Notes: generated by a model from the letters alone, not told the origin. 64,000 nt of DNA from Pantoea alfalfae (GCF_019880205.1 NZ_CP082292.1:2232001-2296000); one strand, 5' to 3'; positions 18,305 to 28,847 are shown, numbered from the stretch's first letter. Program-made: numbers and translations.

Positions 18305-19330
18305 TCAGGGTTGAACCGCGTTACCCTCAGCCTGTGTCACCGGGCTATCAGCCCCCACAGATGCACTCTCCAGCCCCGCAGGCGGCACGGTATCACTTTG
18401 CACCGGCTCGCCACTGCTGACCAGTACAGGCATGCCTGAGCGTCGCGTTAAGCTGGCTTTAATGAGCGCGCTATCACTCTTCTCACTCTTCATGAATTTC
18501 TTCAGGTCACTGCCGATCGCAATGGCCATGGTCTGTGGATCGTCTTTATCGTTACGCGACAGCGGCTGATGCACTTCCACGTAGCGTTTTCCATCCGGCT
18601 CCACCGCGTACTTAACCGGCTGATTGATGATCTGAACACGCGTGCCTTTGGGGACGGCGTTGAACAGCGCTTCTATATCCTCTGAACGCAGACGGATACA
18701 GCCTGAACTGACCCGCATGCCGATGCCAAACTTCGCATTGGTGCCGTGGATCAGATACTGGCCGGTACCCCGTGCCAGACGCATGGCGAACTGTCCCATT
18801 GGATTATCCGGTCCGGCTGGTACCACGCCAGGCAATGTAATGCCCTCTCTGGCGTAGCGCTTGCGAATGTTAGCCGTGGGGGTCCAGGTCGGATTCGGGA
18901 TTTTCTGGCTGATCTGGGTCACCATGACCGGCGTTGCCGCACCCAATTGGCCAATGCCGATGGGATAGACGATAACCTTATCTTCCCCTTTGGGATAGTA
19001 GTAGAGACGCAGCTCGGCCAGATTCACCACAATCCCTTCGCGTGGCGTGTCGGGCAGGATCATCTGCAGCGGTACCGTCAGTTGGGTACCCGCTTTGGGC
19101 AGCCAGGGATCGGTGCCGGGATTCGCCTCCAGCATGCCCAGCAGCCCGACCTGGTAGCGGGCTGCAATGGCTTCCAGTGGTTGTTTATCATCAGGAACCT
19201 GAGTCAGAACGTTTTCGCCAATCAGGCGACTGTCAGGCGGTGGCAGCGGGTATTCGGTGGCGAATGCGGGTGCAGAGAGCCCAAAGCAGGTCAGCAGCAA
19301 TGCACCGGCTAAACGTAAAGCAGGTTTCAT
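18305..19330 (-). CDS. ldtE: L,D-transpeptidase LdtE (YnhG)
   Basis: A 341-residue periplasmic YkuD-domain transpeptidase; in E. coli LdtE forms 3-3 (mDAP-mDAP) crosslinks in peptidoglycan. Order of parts: signal peptide (1-24, ending PAFA), a LysM-like segment (DDKQPLEAIAARYQVGLLGM... to about 95), the YkuD catalytic domain with HGTNAKFGIGM and SSGCIRL carrying the active Cys, and a variable C-terminal tail ending GNAVQP. Located between convergent lpp and the suf operon, exactly as in E. coli. The 56-bp gap to sufE makes some readthrough from suf possible. Confidence 0.95.
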   Translation of the reverse strand: MKPALRLAGALLLTCFGLSAPAFATEYPLPPPDSRLIGENVLTQVPDDKQPLEAIAARYQVGLLGMLEANPGTDPWLPKAGTQLTVPLQMILPDTPREGIVVNLAELRLYYYPKGEDKVIVYPIGIGQLGAATPVMVTQISQKIPNPTWTPTANIRKRYAREGITLPGVVPAGPDNPMGQFAMRLARGTGQYLIHGTNAKFGIGMRVSSGCIRLRSEDIEALFNAVPKGTRVQIINQPVKYAVEPDGKRYVEVHQPLSRNDKDDPQTMAIAIGSDLKKFMKSEKSDSALIKASLTRRSGMPVLVSSGEPVQSDTVPPAGLESASVGADSPVTQAEGNAVQP

Positions 19331-19386
19331 GCAATTTTCTCGTCAGATAAAAAAACAGACGCCGGATGGCCTCTGTCGAGTGTAAC

Positions 19387-19803
19387 TTAGCTGAGGTTCT
19401 GAGCGGTATGGCGAATAGACCGAATCATCGCCTCCAGCCCCTGCGATCGGGTGGGCGTCAGGTGCTGCACCAGTGCCAGTTCGCCAAACCAGTGGCGCAC
19501 ATCCAGCGCCAGAATTTCAGCGGGTGGCAGGTTCTGATAGAGACTAAATACAATAGCAATCAAACCTTTAACAATAGCAGCGTCACTGTCACCTTCAAAT
19601 GCGATGGAACCATCGGCCTGCGGGGTCATTCTAATCCACACCTGACTCTGGCAACCCGAAATCGCGTTTTCCGGCTGGTGTAACGTTTCAGAAGATTCCG
19701 GAAGCTTTGAACCCAGTTCGATAATGTAGAGGTACTTCTCTTCCCAGTTAGCGCAACGGTTGAAGTTGCGAACCAGTTTCTCTTTTTCAGGCAAATTTGC
19801 CAT
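19387..19803 (-). CDS. sufE: cysteine desulfuration protein SufE
   Basis: Accepts persulfide sulfur from SufS and passes it to the SufBCD scaffold. The 138-residue protein carries the acceptor Cys in [15 protein letters not shown] (about residue 51), the conserved site in SufE. Last gene of sufABCDSE, 21 bp after sufS. Length equals E. coli SufE. Confidence 0.97.
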   Translation of the reverse strand: MANLPEKEKLVRNFNRCANWEEKYLYIIELGSKLPESSETLHQPENAISGCQSQVWIRMTPQADGSIAFEGDSDAAIVKGLIAIVFSLYQNLPPAEILALDVRHWFGELALVQHLTPTRSQGLEAMIRSIRHTAQNLS

Positions 19804-19824
19804 CAGTGACTCCGTTAAAACTGT

Positions 19825-21051
19825 TCAGCCGCCCAGCAGACGATGAATGCGTGCCAAACCAGCAGCCAGACGATCCACTTCCTCTTCACTGTTATAGAAG
19901 GTGAAGGAAGCACGGCACATCGCCGGGACATTGTAGTGCTGCATCAGTGGCATCGCACAGTGATGTCCGGTGCGGATGGCAATACCGTATTGATCCAGGA
20001 AACTGCCGACATCGAAAGCATGATGTTTGCCCAGGTTAAAGGCAATAACACCGGCACGAGACTGCGGGCCATAGATCTGAATATCCGGAACGGTGCCCAG
20101 CTTATCGAGCGCGTAATTCATCAATGCCGTCTCACGCTGATGAATGGTATCCAGTCCCAGCGCCTGCACATAGGCCATCGCCGCGCCAAAGCCGATAATG
20201 CCGCCGGTGTTCGGTGTACCTGCTTCAAAACGCCACGGCGCACTGTTCCAGGTGGTGCCGGTGGGCAGCAGAACCTGACCGATCATCGAACCGCCGCCTT
20301 CCCACGGTGGCATCTCATCCAGCAGTGCTTTGCGCCCATAGAGAATACCGACGCCATTCGGACCATAGAGTTTATGGCTGGAGAAGACGTAGAAGTCGCA
20401 GCCGATATCCTGCACATCCACTTTGTCATGCATCACGGCCTGCGCGCCATCCACCAGCGTAATCACGCCAGCGGCTTTTGCCTGGGCCACGATGGCTTTA
20501 ACCGGGTTAACGGTGCCGAGCACGTTAGAAACGTGCGTGACCGCCAGCAGGCGCGTGCGGCTGTCTATCAGCCCCGCCAGCTGCTCCAGCGCCAGCTCAC
20601 CGTTGTCATTTAATGGCAGAACACGCACTTCTGCACCGGTACGCTGTGCCAGCATCTGCCACGGCACGATATTGGCGTGATGCTCCATCTCCGTGATGAT
20701 CAGGTTGTCGCCAGACCTGAGGTTACTGCTGCCCCAGGTATTCGCCACCAGGTTGATGCCTTCGGTGGTGCCTTTAACGAAGATAATCTCTTCCTGTGAG
20801 CCGGCGTTAATGAAACGGGCAGCCTGATCGCGCACGTTCTCCATGTCGCTGGTCGCCTGCTGGCTCAGCGTATGGATACCACGATGCACGGCCGCATAGC
20901 CGTGCTGATAGAAATGACTCTCGGCGTTAATCACCGAGAGTGGACGCTGTGCGCTGGCCGCACTGTCAAGATAGGCCAGCGGATGACCGTTGACCTCACG
21001 CTTCAGGATAGGAAAATCAGCCCTGACGCGTTCGAGATCGAAGTTCATCAT
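19825..21051 (-). CDS. sufS: cysteine desulfurase SufS
   Basis: A PLP-dependent group II cysteine desulfurase (408 residues) that releases sulfur from cysteine as a persulfide for Fe-S cluster assembly under iron limitation and oxidative stress. PLP Lys lies in [13 protein letters not shown] (about residue 228), and the persulfide-forming Cys in [11 protein letters not shown] (about 366). It overlaps sufD by 4 bp, indicating translational coupling. SufE follows as its partner. Confidence 0.98.
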   Translation of the reverse strand: MMNFDLERVRADFPILKREVNGHPLAYLDSAASAQRPLSVINAESHFYQHGYAAVHRGIHTLSQQATSDMENVRDQAARFINAGSQEEIIFVKGTTEGINLVANTWGSSNLRSGDNLIITEMEHHANIVPWQMLAQRTGAEVRVLPLNDNGELALEQLAGLIDSRTRLLAVTHVSNVLGTVNPVKAIVAQAKAAGVITLVDGAQAVMHDKVDVQDIGCDFYVFSSHKLYGPNGVGILYGRKALLDEMPPWEGGGSMIGQVLLPTGTTWNSAPWRFEAGTPNTGGIIGFGAAMAYVQALGLDTIHQRETALMNYALDKLGTVPDIQIYGPQSRAGVIAFNLGKHHAFDVGSFLDQYGIAIRTGHHCAMPLMQHYNVPAMCRASFTFYNSEEEVDRLAAGLARIHRLLGG

Positions 21052-22328
21052 ATGTCGCCTCCGGGAAAACGTTGCGCGATACGCTGCAGCACGGCCTGAC
21101 GCATCACCTCATTTTCCAGTGTTTCGGTGAGTTCAGCTGCAAACGCATGAATAATCATGGTCTGTGCCGCATCCTGCTCAATACCGCGAGAACGCAGATA
21201 GAACATCTGCTCATCATCAATACGACCAATGGTAGCACCGTGGCTGCATTTAACGTCATCCGCGTAAATTTCGAGCTGCGGTTTGGTATCGACTTCAGAA
21301 AGCTTGCCCAGCAACAGGTTATTATTGGTCATCTGCCCGTCGGTCTTCAAAGCATGCTGCGCCACTTTGATATGACCGTTAAACACCGCACGCCCTTTGT
21401 CACGCACGATGGTTTTATGCATCTGGCGGCTGACACAGTGGCCTTTGTTGTGCTCCAGGTAAGTACGGGTATCCGCCACTTCCTGTTTCACCGGCAGAAC
21501 CAGACTGTTAATTGCCAGTGTGGTATTTTCGCCATTCAACTGAGTACTGGTATTGTGACGCGACAGGCCCGCACCCAGCAGGAAGCTGGTGCTGCTGACC
21601 TGGCCATCGTTACCAATCACCAGATCGTTATGCGCAAAGTGGTAGCTGGCGCTGCTTTCAAAGGCCAGCTTGGTGTGAGTCAGTTTCGCATTGTCACCAA
21701 TTGCAAAGGTAAAGCGCGTGCCGGTGAAATGGGCGCGCTCATCCAGTGAAACGTAGTGCTCAATGACTTCCGCCTCGGCACTCTCTTCCAGCTGCAGGTG
21801 ATGACGATAGTGAACTGTGTTCATGCCCGTCTGCTGGCCGCTGGTGATATGCAGCAGGTAGACCGGACGGGCTGCGGCTTTACCGCGTGCCAGACGCAGT
21901 GTCGTCACCGCTTCTGCCAGACTCTCGGTCAGGTGCAGGAAGACTTCCGGCTGAACCGCTGCAGGCAGCGGACGGCGCTCGGCGGCCACGCTGTGCTGGA
22001 TCTCAAACAGTTCGACGTCGCGGCTGCTGAAGGCGGGCTGGAACTGACCGTCGACATACACCAGACGGATCGCATCCAGCGGCAGGGCCAGTGCATCAAC
22101 CTGTTCAGCACTCAGGGTCTGCGGCGCATCGGGCAGCACGAACTGCTGGGACAGTAGCGTATCCAGCGGCGTGTACTTCCAGTTTTCATGCTTGCGGGTT
22201 GGCAGGCCAACCCGCATCAGTTGCTGCCAGTGCTGCTGTGCCTGCAGAGAACGCACGTCGCCACGTGATTCAAACAGGTGATGCCACTGTTGCAGCGCAG
22301 AATCACTCTTCGTCGGTAAGCCAGCCAT
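21048..22328 (-). CDS. sufD: Fe-S assembly scaffold component SufD
   Basis: A 426-residue component of the SufBC2D scaffold, built from a right-handed beta-helix. The functional His known as H360 in E. coli is found in [14 protein letters not shown], and the C-terminal helical part [17 protein letters not shown] matches SufB-like domains. Overlaps sufC by 26 bp and sufS by 4 bp, so the operon is tightly coupled. Confidence 0.97.
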   Translation of the reverse strand: MAGLPTKSDSALQQWHHLFESRGDVRSLQAQQHWQQLMRVGLPTRKHENWKYTPLDTLLSQQFVLPDAPQTLSAEQVDALALPLDAIRLVYVDGQFQPAFSSRDVELFEIQHSVAAERRPLPAAVQPEVFLHLTESLAEAVTTLRLARGKAAARPVYLLHITSGQQTGMNTVHYRHHLQLEESAEAEVIEHYVSLDERAHFTGTRFTFAIGDNAKLTHTKLAFESSASYHFAHNDLVIGNDGQVSSTSFLLGAGLSRHNTSTQLNGENTTLAINSLVLPVKQEVADTRTYLEHNKGHCVSRQMHKTIVRDKGRAVFNGHIKVAQHALKTDGQMTNNNLLLGKLSEVDTKPQLEIYADDVKCSHGATIGRIDDEQMFYLRSRGIEQDAAQTMIIHAFAAELTETLENEVMRQAVLQRIAQRFPGGDI

Positions 22329-23049
22329 AACCTTGCTCCTCCAGCTGTTTCACCAGCGAGAAGTCGCCAGATTTCACGATTTTGCCCTGATACAGAACAT
22401 GAACGAAGTCTGGCTTAATGTAGTCCAGAATACGCTGGTAGTGAGTGACGATGATAAAGGCACGCTTCTCGTCACGCAGGCTGTTCACGCCATTAGCCAC
22501 GATTTTAAGGGCATCAATATCCAGACCGGAGTCAGTCTCATCCAGGATGCAAAGCTCAGGTTCAAGCGCCGCCATCTGCAGGATGTCGTTACGTTTCTTC
22601 TCACCACCGGAGAAGCCAACGTTCACTGAACGGGTCAGCAGATCTTCCGGCATCTTCAGCAGCTGAATTTTTTCTTCAATGAAGTCCTGGAAATCGAAGC
22701 GATCCAGCTCGTCCTGCTGACGATATTTGCGCACCGCATTGACCGAGGTTTGCAGGAAAAACTGGTTGCTGACGCCCGGAATCTCTACCGGATACTGGAA
22801 CGCCATAAAAATGCCTTCACCGGCACGCTCTTCAGGGGCCAGCTCCAGCAGATCTTTACCTTTGAAGCTGACTGAACCGCCAGTGACTTCATAATCTTCG
22901 CGGCCTGCCAGCGTGGCTGACAGCGTGCTTTTACCTGAGCCGTTCGGCCCCATGATGGCATGCACTTCGCCCGGTTTAATTTCGAGATTCAGGCCACGCA
23001 GAATGGCTTTATCTTCAACACTGACCTGCAAATCTTTAATGCTTAACAT
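22303..23049 (-). CDS. sufC: Fe-S assembly ATPase SufC
   Basis: The ABC-type ATPase of the SufBC2D scaffold (248 residues, cytosolic). Walker A GPNGSGKST at about 33-41, signature FSGGEKKRNDI, Walker B ELCILDE and the H-loop in FIIVTHYQ are all intact. ATP-driven dimerisation reshapes the SufB-SufD interface for cluster formation. Overlaps the start of sufD. Confidence 0.98.
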   Translation of the reverse strand: MLSIKDLQVSVEDKAILRGLNLEIKPGEVHAIMGPNGSGKSTLSATLAGREDYEVTGGSVSFKGKDLLELAPEERAGEGIFMAFQYPVEIPGVSNQFFLQTSVNAVRKYRQQDELDRFDFQDFIEEKIQLLKMPEDLLTRSVNVGFSGGEKKRNDILQMAALEPELCILDETDSGLDIDALKIVANGVNSLRDEKRAFIIVTHYQRILDYIKPDFVHVLYQGKIVKSGDFSLVKQLEEQGYGWLTDEE

Positions 23050-23091
23050 TCTTATTCCTTCACATTGCTTCCGGCAAGGCGTGTGACGGCA

Positions 23092-24585
23092 TCAGCCCAC
23101 ACTGTGCTCAAGGCTGATGGCTAACAATTTCTGGGCTTCCACAGCAAATTCCAGTGGCAGCTCCGAGAATACGTCTTTACAGAAGCCGTTCACGATCATC
23201 GAGATGGCGTCTTCTTCACTGATACCGCGCTGCAGACAGTAGAACATCTGGTCTTCGCCGATACGTGAAGTCGTGGCTTCATGCTCAAGCTGGGCAGTAT
23301 TGTTGCGGGTTTCGACATACGGGAACGTATGTGCGCCGCAATCAGGGCCGATCAGCATTGAGTCACACTGCGTAAAGTTACGGGCATTGGTGGCAGTTGG
23401 CATGATTTTTACCAGGCCGCGATAGGTGTTCTGACTTTTACCGGCCGAAATCCCTTTGGAGATAATGGTCGATTTGGTGTTTTTACCAATGTGGATCATC
23501 TTGGTGCCGGTATCGGCCTGCTGACGACCGCTGGTCAGTGCCACCGAGTAGAACTCACCCACCGAATAATCCCCGCGCAGAATGCAGCTCGGGTATTTCC
23601 AGGTGATCGCTGAACCGGTTTCAGACTGGGTCCAGGACATCTTGCTGTGGTCACCTTCACACAGCGCACGCTTGGTCACGAAGTTGAGGATACCGCCCTC
23701 GCCTTCGCCGCCAGGGAACCAGTTCTGAACGGTCGAATATTTCACTTCAGCATTTTTATGGATGATCACTTCCACCACGGCGGCATGCAGCTGATAGCTG
23801 TCACGCACGGGGGCTGAACAGCCTTCGATGTAGCTGACGTAGCTGTCTTCATCGGCAATCAGGATGGTGCGCTCGAACTGACCGGTTTTCGCTGCGTTAA
23901 TGCGGAAATAGGTCGACAGCTCCATCGGGCAACGCACCCCTTTCGGGATATAGACGAAGGTGCCGTCAGAGGCCACCGCCGAGTTCAGTGCGGCAAAGAA
24001 GTTATCGTTAGCCGGAACTACCGTGCCGAGATATTGCTTCACCAGCTCCGGGTGTTCCTGAATCGCTTCGCCGAATGAACAGAAGATAATCCCCTGCTCC
24101 GCCAGCTTGCCGCGATAGGTGGTTGCCACAGAGACGGAGTCAAAAATGGCGTCAACCGCCACTTCCCGCCCTTCACGCACCGGCACACCCAACTGATTAA
24201 AAGCGTTCTCCACTTCCTGCGTCAGGTAGTCGCTGGCTGGCGCGCTGCCTGAAGCCTGCGTCACACCCGGCTCTGAGGCGCAGGTGTCATCGCAGTTACC
24301 GCACGAGGGCGCGGAGTAGTAGCTGTAATCCTGATAGTCGAGTTTTTCGTAGTGCGCTTTCAGCCAGTGCGGCTCTTCCATTTCAAGCCAGGCACGAAAC
24401 GCTTTAAGACGAAACTCCAGCATCCACTCTGGCTCGTTACGCTTAGCCGAGATCGCCCGCACCACATCTTCATTGATGCCGTTGGCAAATTCTTCGGTCT
24501 GCAGTTGGGTAAAGAAGCCCTCTTTGTAGTTGAGCTTGCCTTCCCAGATTTGTACATCGTCAGATGTTTCGCTGTGTCGTGACAT
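23092..24585 (-). CDS. sufB: Fe-S assembly scaffold component SufB
   Basis: A 497-residue scaffold subunit on which the nascent Fe-S cluster forms. The key residues known from E. coli, C405 (in FTQCDSML) and E434 (in LEHEATT), are conserved. The N-terminal Cys-rich segment CGNCDDTC is present as in the E. coli protein. One change: the position of E. coli C424 is Thr here (YVETRNN). Lies 7 bp after sufA and 42 bp before sufC. Confidence 0.98.
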   Translation of the reverse strand: MSRHSETSDDVQIWEGKLNYKEGFFTQLQTEEFANGINEDVVRAISAKRNEPEWMLEFRLKAFRAWLEMEEPHWLKAHYEKLDYQDYSYYSAPSCGNCDDTCASEPGVTQASGSAPASDYLTQEVENAFNQLGVPVREGREVAVDAIFDSVSVATTYRGKLAEQGIIFCSFGEAIQEHPELVKQYLGTVVPANDNFFAALNSAVASDGTFVYIPKGVRCPMELSTYFRINAAKTGQFERTILIADEDSYVSYIEGCSAPVRDSYQLHAAVVEVIIHKNAEVKYSTVQNWFPGGEGEGGILNFVTKRALCEGDHSKMSWTQSETGSAITWKYPSCILRGDYSVGEFYSVALTSGRQQADTGTKMIHIGKNTKSTIISKGISAGKSQNTYRGLVKIMPTATNARNFTQCDSMLIGPDCGAHTFPYVETRNNTAQLEHEATTSRIGEDQMFYCLQRGISEEDAISMIVNGFCKDVFSELPLEFAVEAQKLLAISLEHSVG

Positions 24586-24592
24586 ATTTCAC

Positions 24593-24967
24593 TTACTCGA
24601 CGCCAAAGCTCTCACCGCACCCGCAGGCGTGCTGAGCTTTAGGGTTATTGAATTTAAAAATCTGATTCAGGCCTTCGCGAACGTAATCCAGTTCAGTGCC
24701 ATCAACGAATGGCATCGCCTGTAGCGGCACAAACAGCGTTGCGCCGTGGAATGAGAACTGCAGATCGTCTTCGACGGGTTCTTTCACCAGATCCATGACG
24801 TAGCCAAAACCGGCGCAGCCGGATTGTTTTACGCCCAGACGCAGCCCCTTGACTTCAGGGTCCTGAGCCGCCAGATTGAGAATTTGTTGCGCTGCGGTTT
24901 CAGTCAGCGTCAGACCTTTCCAGACAAAATCGTCGGGTGAGAAAGAGTCTGTATTAACAGATGCCAT
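24593..24967 (-). CDS. sufA: A-type Fe-S carrier SufA
   Basis: A 124-residue A-type carrier of the HesB/IscA family that receives clusters from SufBCD and transfers them to apoproteins. The three conserved Cys are in KQSGCAGFGYVM and ACGCGESF near the C-terminus. First gene of sufABCDSE; its upstream region should hold the Fur, IscR, OxyR and IHF control sites known in E. coli. Confidence 0.97.
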   Translation of the reverse strand: MASVNTDSFSPDDFVWKGLTLTETAAQQILNLAAQDPEVKGLRLGVKQSGCAGFGYVMDLVKEPVEDDLQFSFHGATLFVPLQAMPFVDGTELDYVREGLNQIFKFNNPKAQHACGCGESFGVE

Positions 24968-25320
24968 GTTGATACCTCTTGAGTCCGGACCTTTTCAGGC
25001 TATCCCCCTATGGTAGTGATCTGACCAATCACTTCAACCTCTTGTTTTGCAGGGATAATCATCTTGTGCTGTTTTATTTGCTCAATTATTAAGCATAGCT
25101 GCTTCCGTTCATCCTGTGTGAACAGAGTCAGTCTCAATAAGCCATTGATAACCTATTAATAAATCACTCTATTTGAAATAACCATTTTTGATAAAAATGC
25201 TTATTGATAGGTTACGCCTTTCTCTGATGTAAACAGATTGTTATTTCCGATTATACCGACAGGCAGGATAAATCGATAAATTTTTCTCTCCTGCAATTGC
25301 AATCGCGCCTCGAATGAATA
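24968..25320 (-). promoter_or_regulatory. suf operon upstream region
   Basis: An AT-rich gene-free region between sufA and the divergent Fur-boxed gene. It holds an imperfect 14-bp inverted repeat, TAACCTATTAATAA (25149-25162) and TTATTGATAGGTTA (25201-25214), 13 of 14 positions, 38 bp apart, and a smaller palindrome AAGCATAGCTGCTT (25091-25104). These may be regulator or bending sites; I could not place an IscR or OxyR site with confidence. Confidence 0.55.
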
Positions 25321-25335
25321 TGATAATTATTATCA
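25321..25335 (+). promoter_or_regulatory. perfect 7-1-7 Fur box
   Basis: TGATAAT-T-ATTATCA agrees with the 7-1-7 Fur consensus TGATAATNATTATCA at every position. It ends 23 bp before the start codon of the downstream small gene and lies in the region divergent from suf. Confidence 0.92.
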
Positions 25336-25358
25336 TTAACATTGAGGGTGACGCCATA

Positions 25359-25760
25359 ATGCTTTCTGTCTCCGCCTGGCTGCAGCATAAAATCGACGAG
25401 TACCAGTTTTCGGTGCGTGATATCACCGTCGACTTTTATATGGCGCAGGCAAAACTCGACCGGGCCGACTGCACGATTCATCAGCTACGTCAGTTTAACG
25501 ATGCCTGCCAGGATATGGCAGAAGTCTGCCAGTTGAACGGTGACGATCAGAGTTACCTGCATGCGATGGGTAAACTGCATCACCGGTTGGTGCAGGAGAT
25601 GGGAAACAACGATCGCGATCGCCTGTTTCGCCTTCAGGCCTATCAACTGGCGCGATTGTCCCTGACCCGCCTCTGCCATCAACTGGCTATGGTCGGAGAG
25701 TGGAACAAAGCCGCCGTGCTGCAAAGTGACTTCGTGCGTCACGCAGGCTGGATATTCTAA
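25359..25760 (+). CDS. unrecognised small protein under probable Fur control
   Basis: A 133-residue, mostly helical soluble protein beginning MLSVSAWLQHKIDEYQF. I do not recognise its family, and E. coli has no homologue at this position between sufA and ydiJ. There is no signal peptide or membrane segment; it has three Cys (DCTIHQL, DACQDM, EVCQL) in the first half plus one in RLCHQL, and several His. The start was chosen downstream of the Fur box, because the 15 codons before it (MNMIIIIINIEGDAI) are translated from the operator itself; GAGGGTG is an acceptable though distant ribosome binding site. Iron-dependent repression together with the divergent suf operon suggests a role in iron-limited physiology; this is inference. 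Confidence 0.7.
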   Translation: MLSVSAWLQHKIDEYQFSVRDITVDFYMAQAKLDRADCTIHQLRQFNDACQDMAEVCQLNGDDQSYLHAMGKLHHRLVQEMGNNDRDRLFRLQAYQLARLSLTRLCHQLAMVGEWNKAAVLQSDFVRHAGWIF

Positions 25761-25793
25761 TCCAGTCACGACGTGACGTCGCGCACAATTTTT

Positions 25794-28700
25794 TTACATT
25801 AGCGTTAACAATGCCTGTAGCGGATGGCGCATGCCGTTGCCTTCCACACGCTTGACCTGGCTGCGGCATGAATAGCCGGTGGCCAGACAGCGCTGGCGCG
25901 GCAGTCGCTGAAGCTGGGGATGCCAGGAGAGCGCATAGATCCCCAGCGAGTTTTCAAGGTTCTGACTTTCGTGCCCATAAGTGCCCGCCATGCCGCAGCA
26001 ACCTACATTAATGTTCTCCAGCTTTGCGCCAAAACGGGAGAAAATCGCCTGCCACTGGTTGGGCGCTGAAGGCAGCGCTGTTACCTCAGTGCAGTGTGCA
26101 AACAGATACCAGGACTCCCCGCCCGTGGCCTGTACCTCACGTTCTGCCAGGGCACGCTCTAACCATTCATGCACCAGCAATACGTTGAAGTCGCCGCGCG
26201 ATTCACCCAGCGTGTGACGATACTCATCGCGATAGCAGAGCACGGTAGCCGGATCGACGCCGACCATCGGCAGTTCCAGTTTTGCGACCCGATTGAGAAA
26301 ATCGGCGGTACGGGCTGCCGTGCGTGCGAAACGTTGCAGGAAGCCTTTCACGTGCTGCGCTTTGCCGTTTGGCGAGAAAGGCAGCAGCACCGGGCGGTAA
26401 CCCAGCTTCTCAATCAGCCTGACAAAATCGTTCACCAGCTGTGCCTCATAGAAGCTGGTAAAGGGATCCTGTACCACCAGCACACAGCTGGCGCGTTCCG
26501 TGGCTGTCAGTCCCTCCAGCTGTTCCAGCGTCATGTTCATGGCGGGATGGCCGCTGAGCTGCTGTTTCAGGTTAGGAGACGAAAGCAGCGGCAGATCGAC
26601 CATGCCGATATGCGTTTTACTTAACTCTTTCACCCACGGCTGGCGCAGGAAAAAGTTGAACACTTTTGGTGCCTTCGCCATCAGAGGCGCATAACCTTCG
26701 ACTGCCGCCACCAGGTGATCGCTGACCGGGCGCAGATAACGGGTGTGATAGAGCTGCAGAAAGCGCGAACGGAAAGCAGGTACGTCAATTTTAATCGGAC
26801 ACTGGGTGGAACAGGCTTTACAGGCCAGACAGCCGGACATGGCCTCTTTCACCTCGTGTGAAAAGTCATACTCCCCTTTGCTGGCGTGCCAGCTGTTGCG
26901 GGTACGGGCGATCAACCCGCGTAGCGACAGGCTGTTTTCCGGCAGCTGTTTTTCGAGTACCAGCGGATCAACGCCCTGCCCGGCCAGCAGCCGCAGCCAC
27001 TCCCGCGTCAGCGTTGCCCGCCCTTTTGGCGAGTGAATACGGTTGCGGGTGATCTTCATGGAGGGACACATCGGGCTGCGGGCATCAAAATTGAAACATA
27101 ACCCGTTGCCGTTACACTCCATCGCTCCACGCCATTCATCCCGGACCGTTAACGGAATCTGCCGATCGTATGTTCCGCGCTTAACCGCATCAACCTGCAT
27201 CATCTCGTCGTTGCTGTTAAAGGGCGTACAGATTTTGCCCGGATTCAGGCGGTTAAGCGGGTCGAACGCCGCTTTGATGCGACGTAACTCATTAAACAGC
27301 GTCTCACCGAAAAATGCCGGACTGTACTGGGCGCGGAACCCTTTGCCATGTTCGCCCCACAGCAGGCCGCCATAGCGCGCGGTCAGCGCCACCACTTCGT
27401 CAGAGATCTGTTTCATCATCATCTCCTGCTGCGGATCGCACATATCCAGCGCCGGACGCACGTGCAGGACGCCTGCATCGACGTGACCAAACATGCCGTA
27501 GCTCAGGCCGTGACTGTCGAGCAGCGCGCGAAACTCGACAATGTAGTCCGCCAGTTTTTCCGGCGGAACGGCGGTATCTTCGACAAACGGAATCGGCTTA
27601 GCCCGGCCTTTAGCATTTCCCAGCAGACCTACCGCTTTTTTACGCATGTTATAGATGCGCTCAATGCCCGCCAGATCGTTACAGAACTGATAGCCAATCA
27701 CGCCGCCCTGCTGCTGCTGCATCAGCGCATCAAGCCGGGCACACAGTTTTTCGATCTGCTGATCGATGAGCGCGGCATTGTCACCCGCGAACTCAACGAT
27801 GTTCAGACCCAGCATCTCTTTATCGGGTACGTCAGCAATCAATTCACGTACCGAGTGCCATACGATATCTTCCCGCGCCAGGTTCAGCACTTTGGAATCA
27901 ACGGTCTCAACTGACAGCGCCTGCGCTTCCACCATAAAGGGCGCGTTACGCAGGGCAGAATCGAAGGAGTCATATTTAATGTTCACCAGCCGCCGCACTT
28001 TCGGCAGCGGGGTGATATCGAGACGCGCCTCAGTGACAAAGGCCAGTGTGCCCTCAGCGCCACATAGCAGACGTGTCAGGTCAAAGGTTTGCATATCGTC
28101 GCTGAAGACATGACGCAGGTCATATCCGGTCAGGAAGCGATTCAGCCTGGGAAACTTTTCCACAATGAGATCGCGGTGCTCGCGGCAGCGTGTCAGCACC
28201 TGCTGATAAATACGGCCTTCGAGGGTTGCCGTCTGTGCCAGCGTTTCAGCCAGCGCGGTGGCCATCGGCCGCGTATCAAGAATATCGCCGCCCAGCAGCA
28301 CGGCGCGCAGGCCCAGTACATGGTCTGAGGTTTTGCCATAGACCAGCGATCCCTGGCCCGACGCGTCGGTATTGATCATGCCGCCCAGCGTGGCGCGGTT
28401 ACTGGTGGACAATTCAGGCGAAAAGAAAAAGCCGAAAGGCTTCAGCCAGGCATTCAGCTGATCTTTGATGACGCCGGCTTCGACGCGTACCCAGCCCTCA
28501 TCGGTATTGATTTCCAGGATGCGGTTCATGTAGCGCGACATGTCTACCACAATGCCCTGATTCAGCGACTGACCGTTGGTGCCGGTGCCGCCGCCGCGCG
28601 GGGTGAACACCAGGCTGGCAAAACGTGCTTCTCCAGCCACACGGGCCAGCAGCGCAACGTCCGCCGTCGAACGCGGAAAGAGCGCCGCATCGGGCAGCAA

Positions 28701-28847
28701 TTGATAGATGCTGTTATCGGTGGAGAGTGAAAGACGATCGGCATAGCTGGTTGCAATGTCGCCGGTAAAACCCTGCTCTTTCAGCGACTCAAGGAACGTC
28801 AGCACCAGTTGAACGAGGCCCGGTGCCTGCGAAATCTGTGGGATCAT
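25794..28847 (-). CDS. ydiJ: FAD/Fe-S D-2-hydroxyglutarate dehydrogenase YdiJ
   Basis: A 1017-residue flavin and iron-sulfur oxidoreductase; the E. coli homologue oxidises D-2-hydroxyglutarate to 2-oxoglutarate. Domains in order: PCMH FAD-binding domain (about 50-280, with PRGGGTGTNGQS at 83-93 and DASGQGSLVYGKTSDH near 161), FAD-linked oxidase C-terminal domain (to about 545), a 4Fe-4S segment CLACKACSTQCP (673-683), and a C-terminal CCG-type Cys-rich domain with AHCTEV and NVGCCGMAGTYGHE. The start at MIPQISQAPG gives the E. coli length (1018); the open frame extends 54 codons further through the promoter. Divergent from ydiK, with a PurR-like box between them. Confidence 0.95.
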   Translation of the reverse strand: MIPQISQAPGLVQLVLTFLESLKEQGFTGDIATSYADRLSLSTDNSIYQLLPDAALFPRSTADVALLARVAGEARFASLVFTPRGGGTGTNGQSLNQGIVVDMSRYMNRILEINTDEGWVRVEAGVIKDQLNAWLKPFGFFFSPELSTSNRATLGGMINTDASGQGSLVYGKTSDHVLGLRAVLLGGDILDTRPMATALAETLAQTATLEGRIYQQVLTRCREHRDLIVEKFPRLNRFLTGYDLRHVFSDDMQTFDLTRLLCGAEGTLAFVTEARLDITPLPKVRRLVNIKYDSFDSALRNAPFMVEAQALSVETVDSKVLNLAREDIVWHSVRELIADVPDKEMLGLNIVEFAGDNAALIDQQIEKLCARLDALMQQQQGGVIGYQFCNDLAGIERIYNMRKKAVGLLGNAKGRAKPIPFVEDTAVPPEKLADYIVEFRALLDSHGLSYGMFGHVDAGVLHVRPALDMCDPQQEMMMKQISDEVVALTARYGGLLWGEHGKGFRAQYSPAFFGETLFNELRRIKAAFDPLNRLNPGKICTPFNSNDEMMQVDAVKRGTYDRQIPLTVRDEWRGAMECNGNGLCFNFDARSPMCPSMKITRNRIHSPKGRATLTREWLRLLAGQGVDPLVLEKQLPENSLSLRGLIARTRNSWHASKGEYDFSHEVKEAMSGCLACKACSTQCPIKIDVPAFRSRFLQLYHTRYLRPVSDHLVAAVEGYAPLMAKAPKVFNFFLRQPWVKELSKTHIGMVDLPLLSSPNLKQQLSGHPAMNMTLEQLEGLTATERASCVLVVQDPFTSFYEAQLVNDFVRLIEKLGYRPVLLPFSPNGKAQHVKGFLQRFARTAARTADFLNRVAKLELPMVGVDPATVLCYRDEYRHTLGESRGDFNVLLVHEWLERALAEREVQATGGESWYLFAHCTEVTALPSAPNQWQAIFSRFGAKLENINVGCCGMAGTYGHESQNLENSLGIYALSWHPQLQRLPRQRCLATGYSCRSQVKRVEGNGMRHPLQALLTLM

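Noticed and set aside
19843..20613. 256-codon open frame antisense to sufS
   Set aside because: Lies wholly inside sufS and has no coding evidence.
25765..25777. GTCACGACGTGAC palindrome considered as a matS site
   Set aside because: matS is GTGAC-RNY-GTCAC; this has the arms in the opposite order, so MatP would not be expected to bind. Its role as a transcript-end hairpin is also weak.
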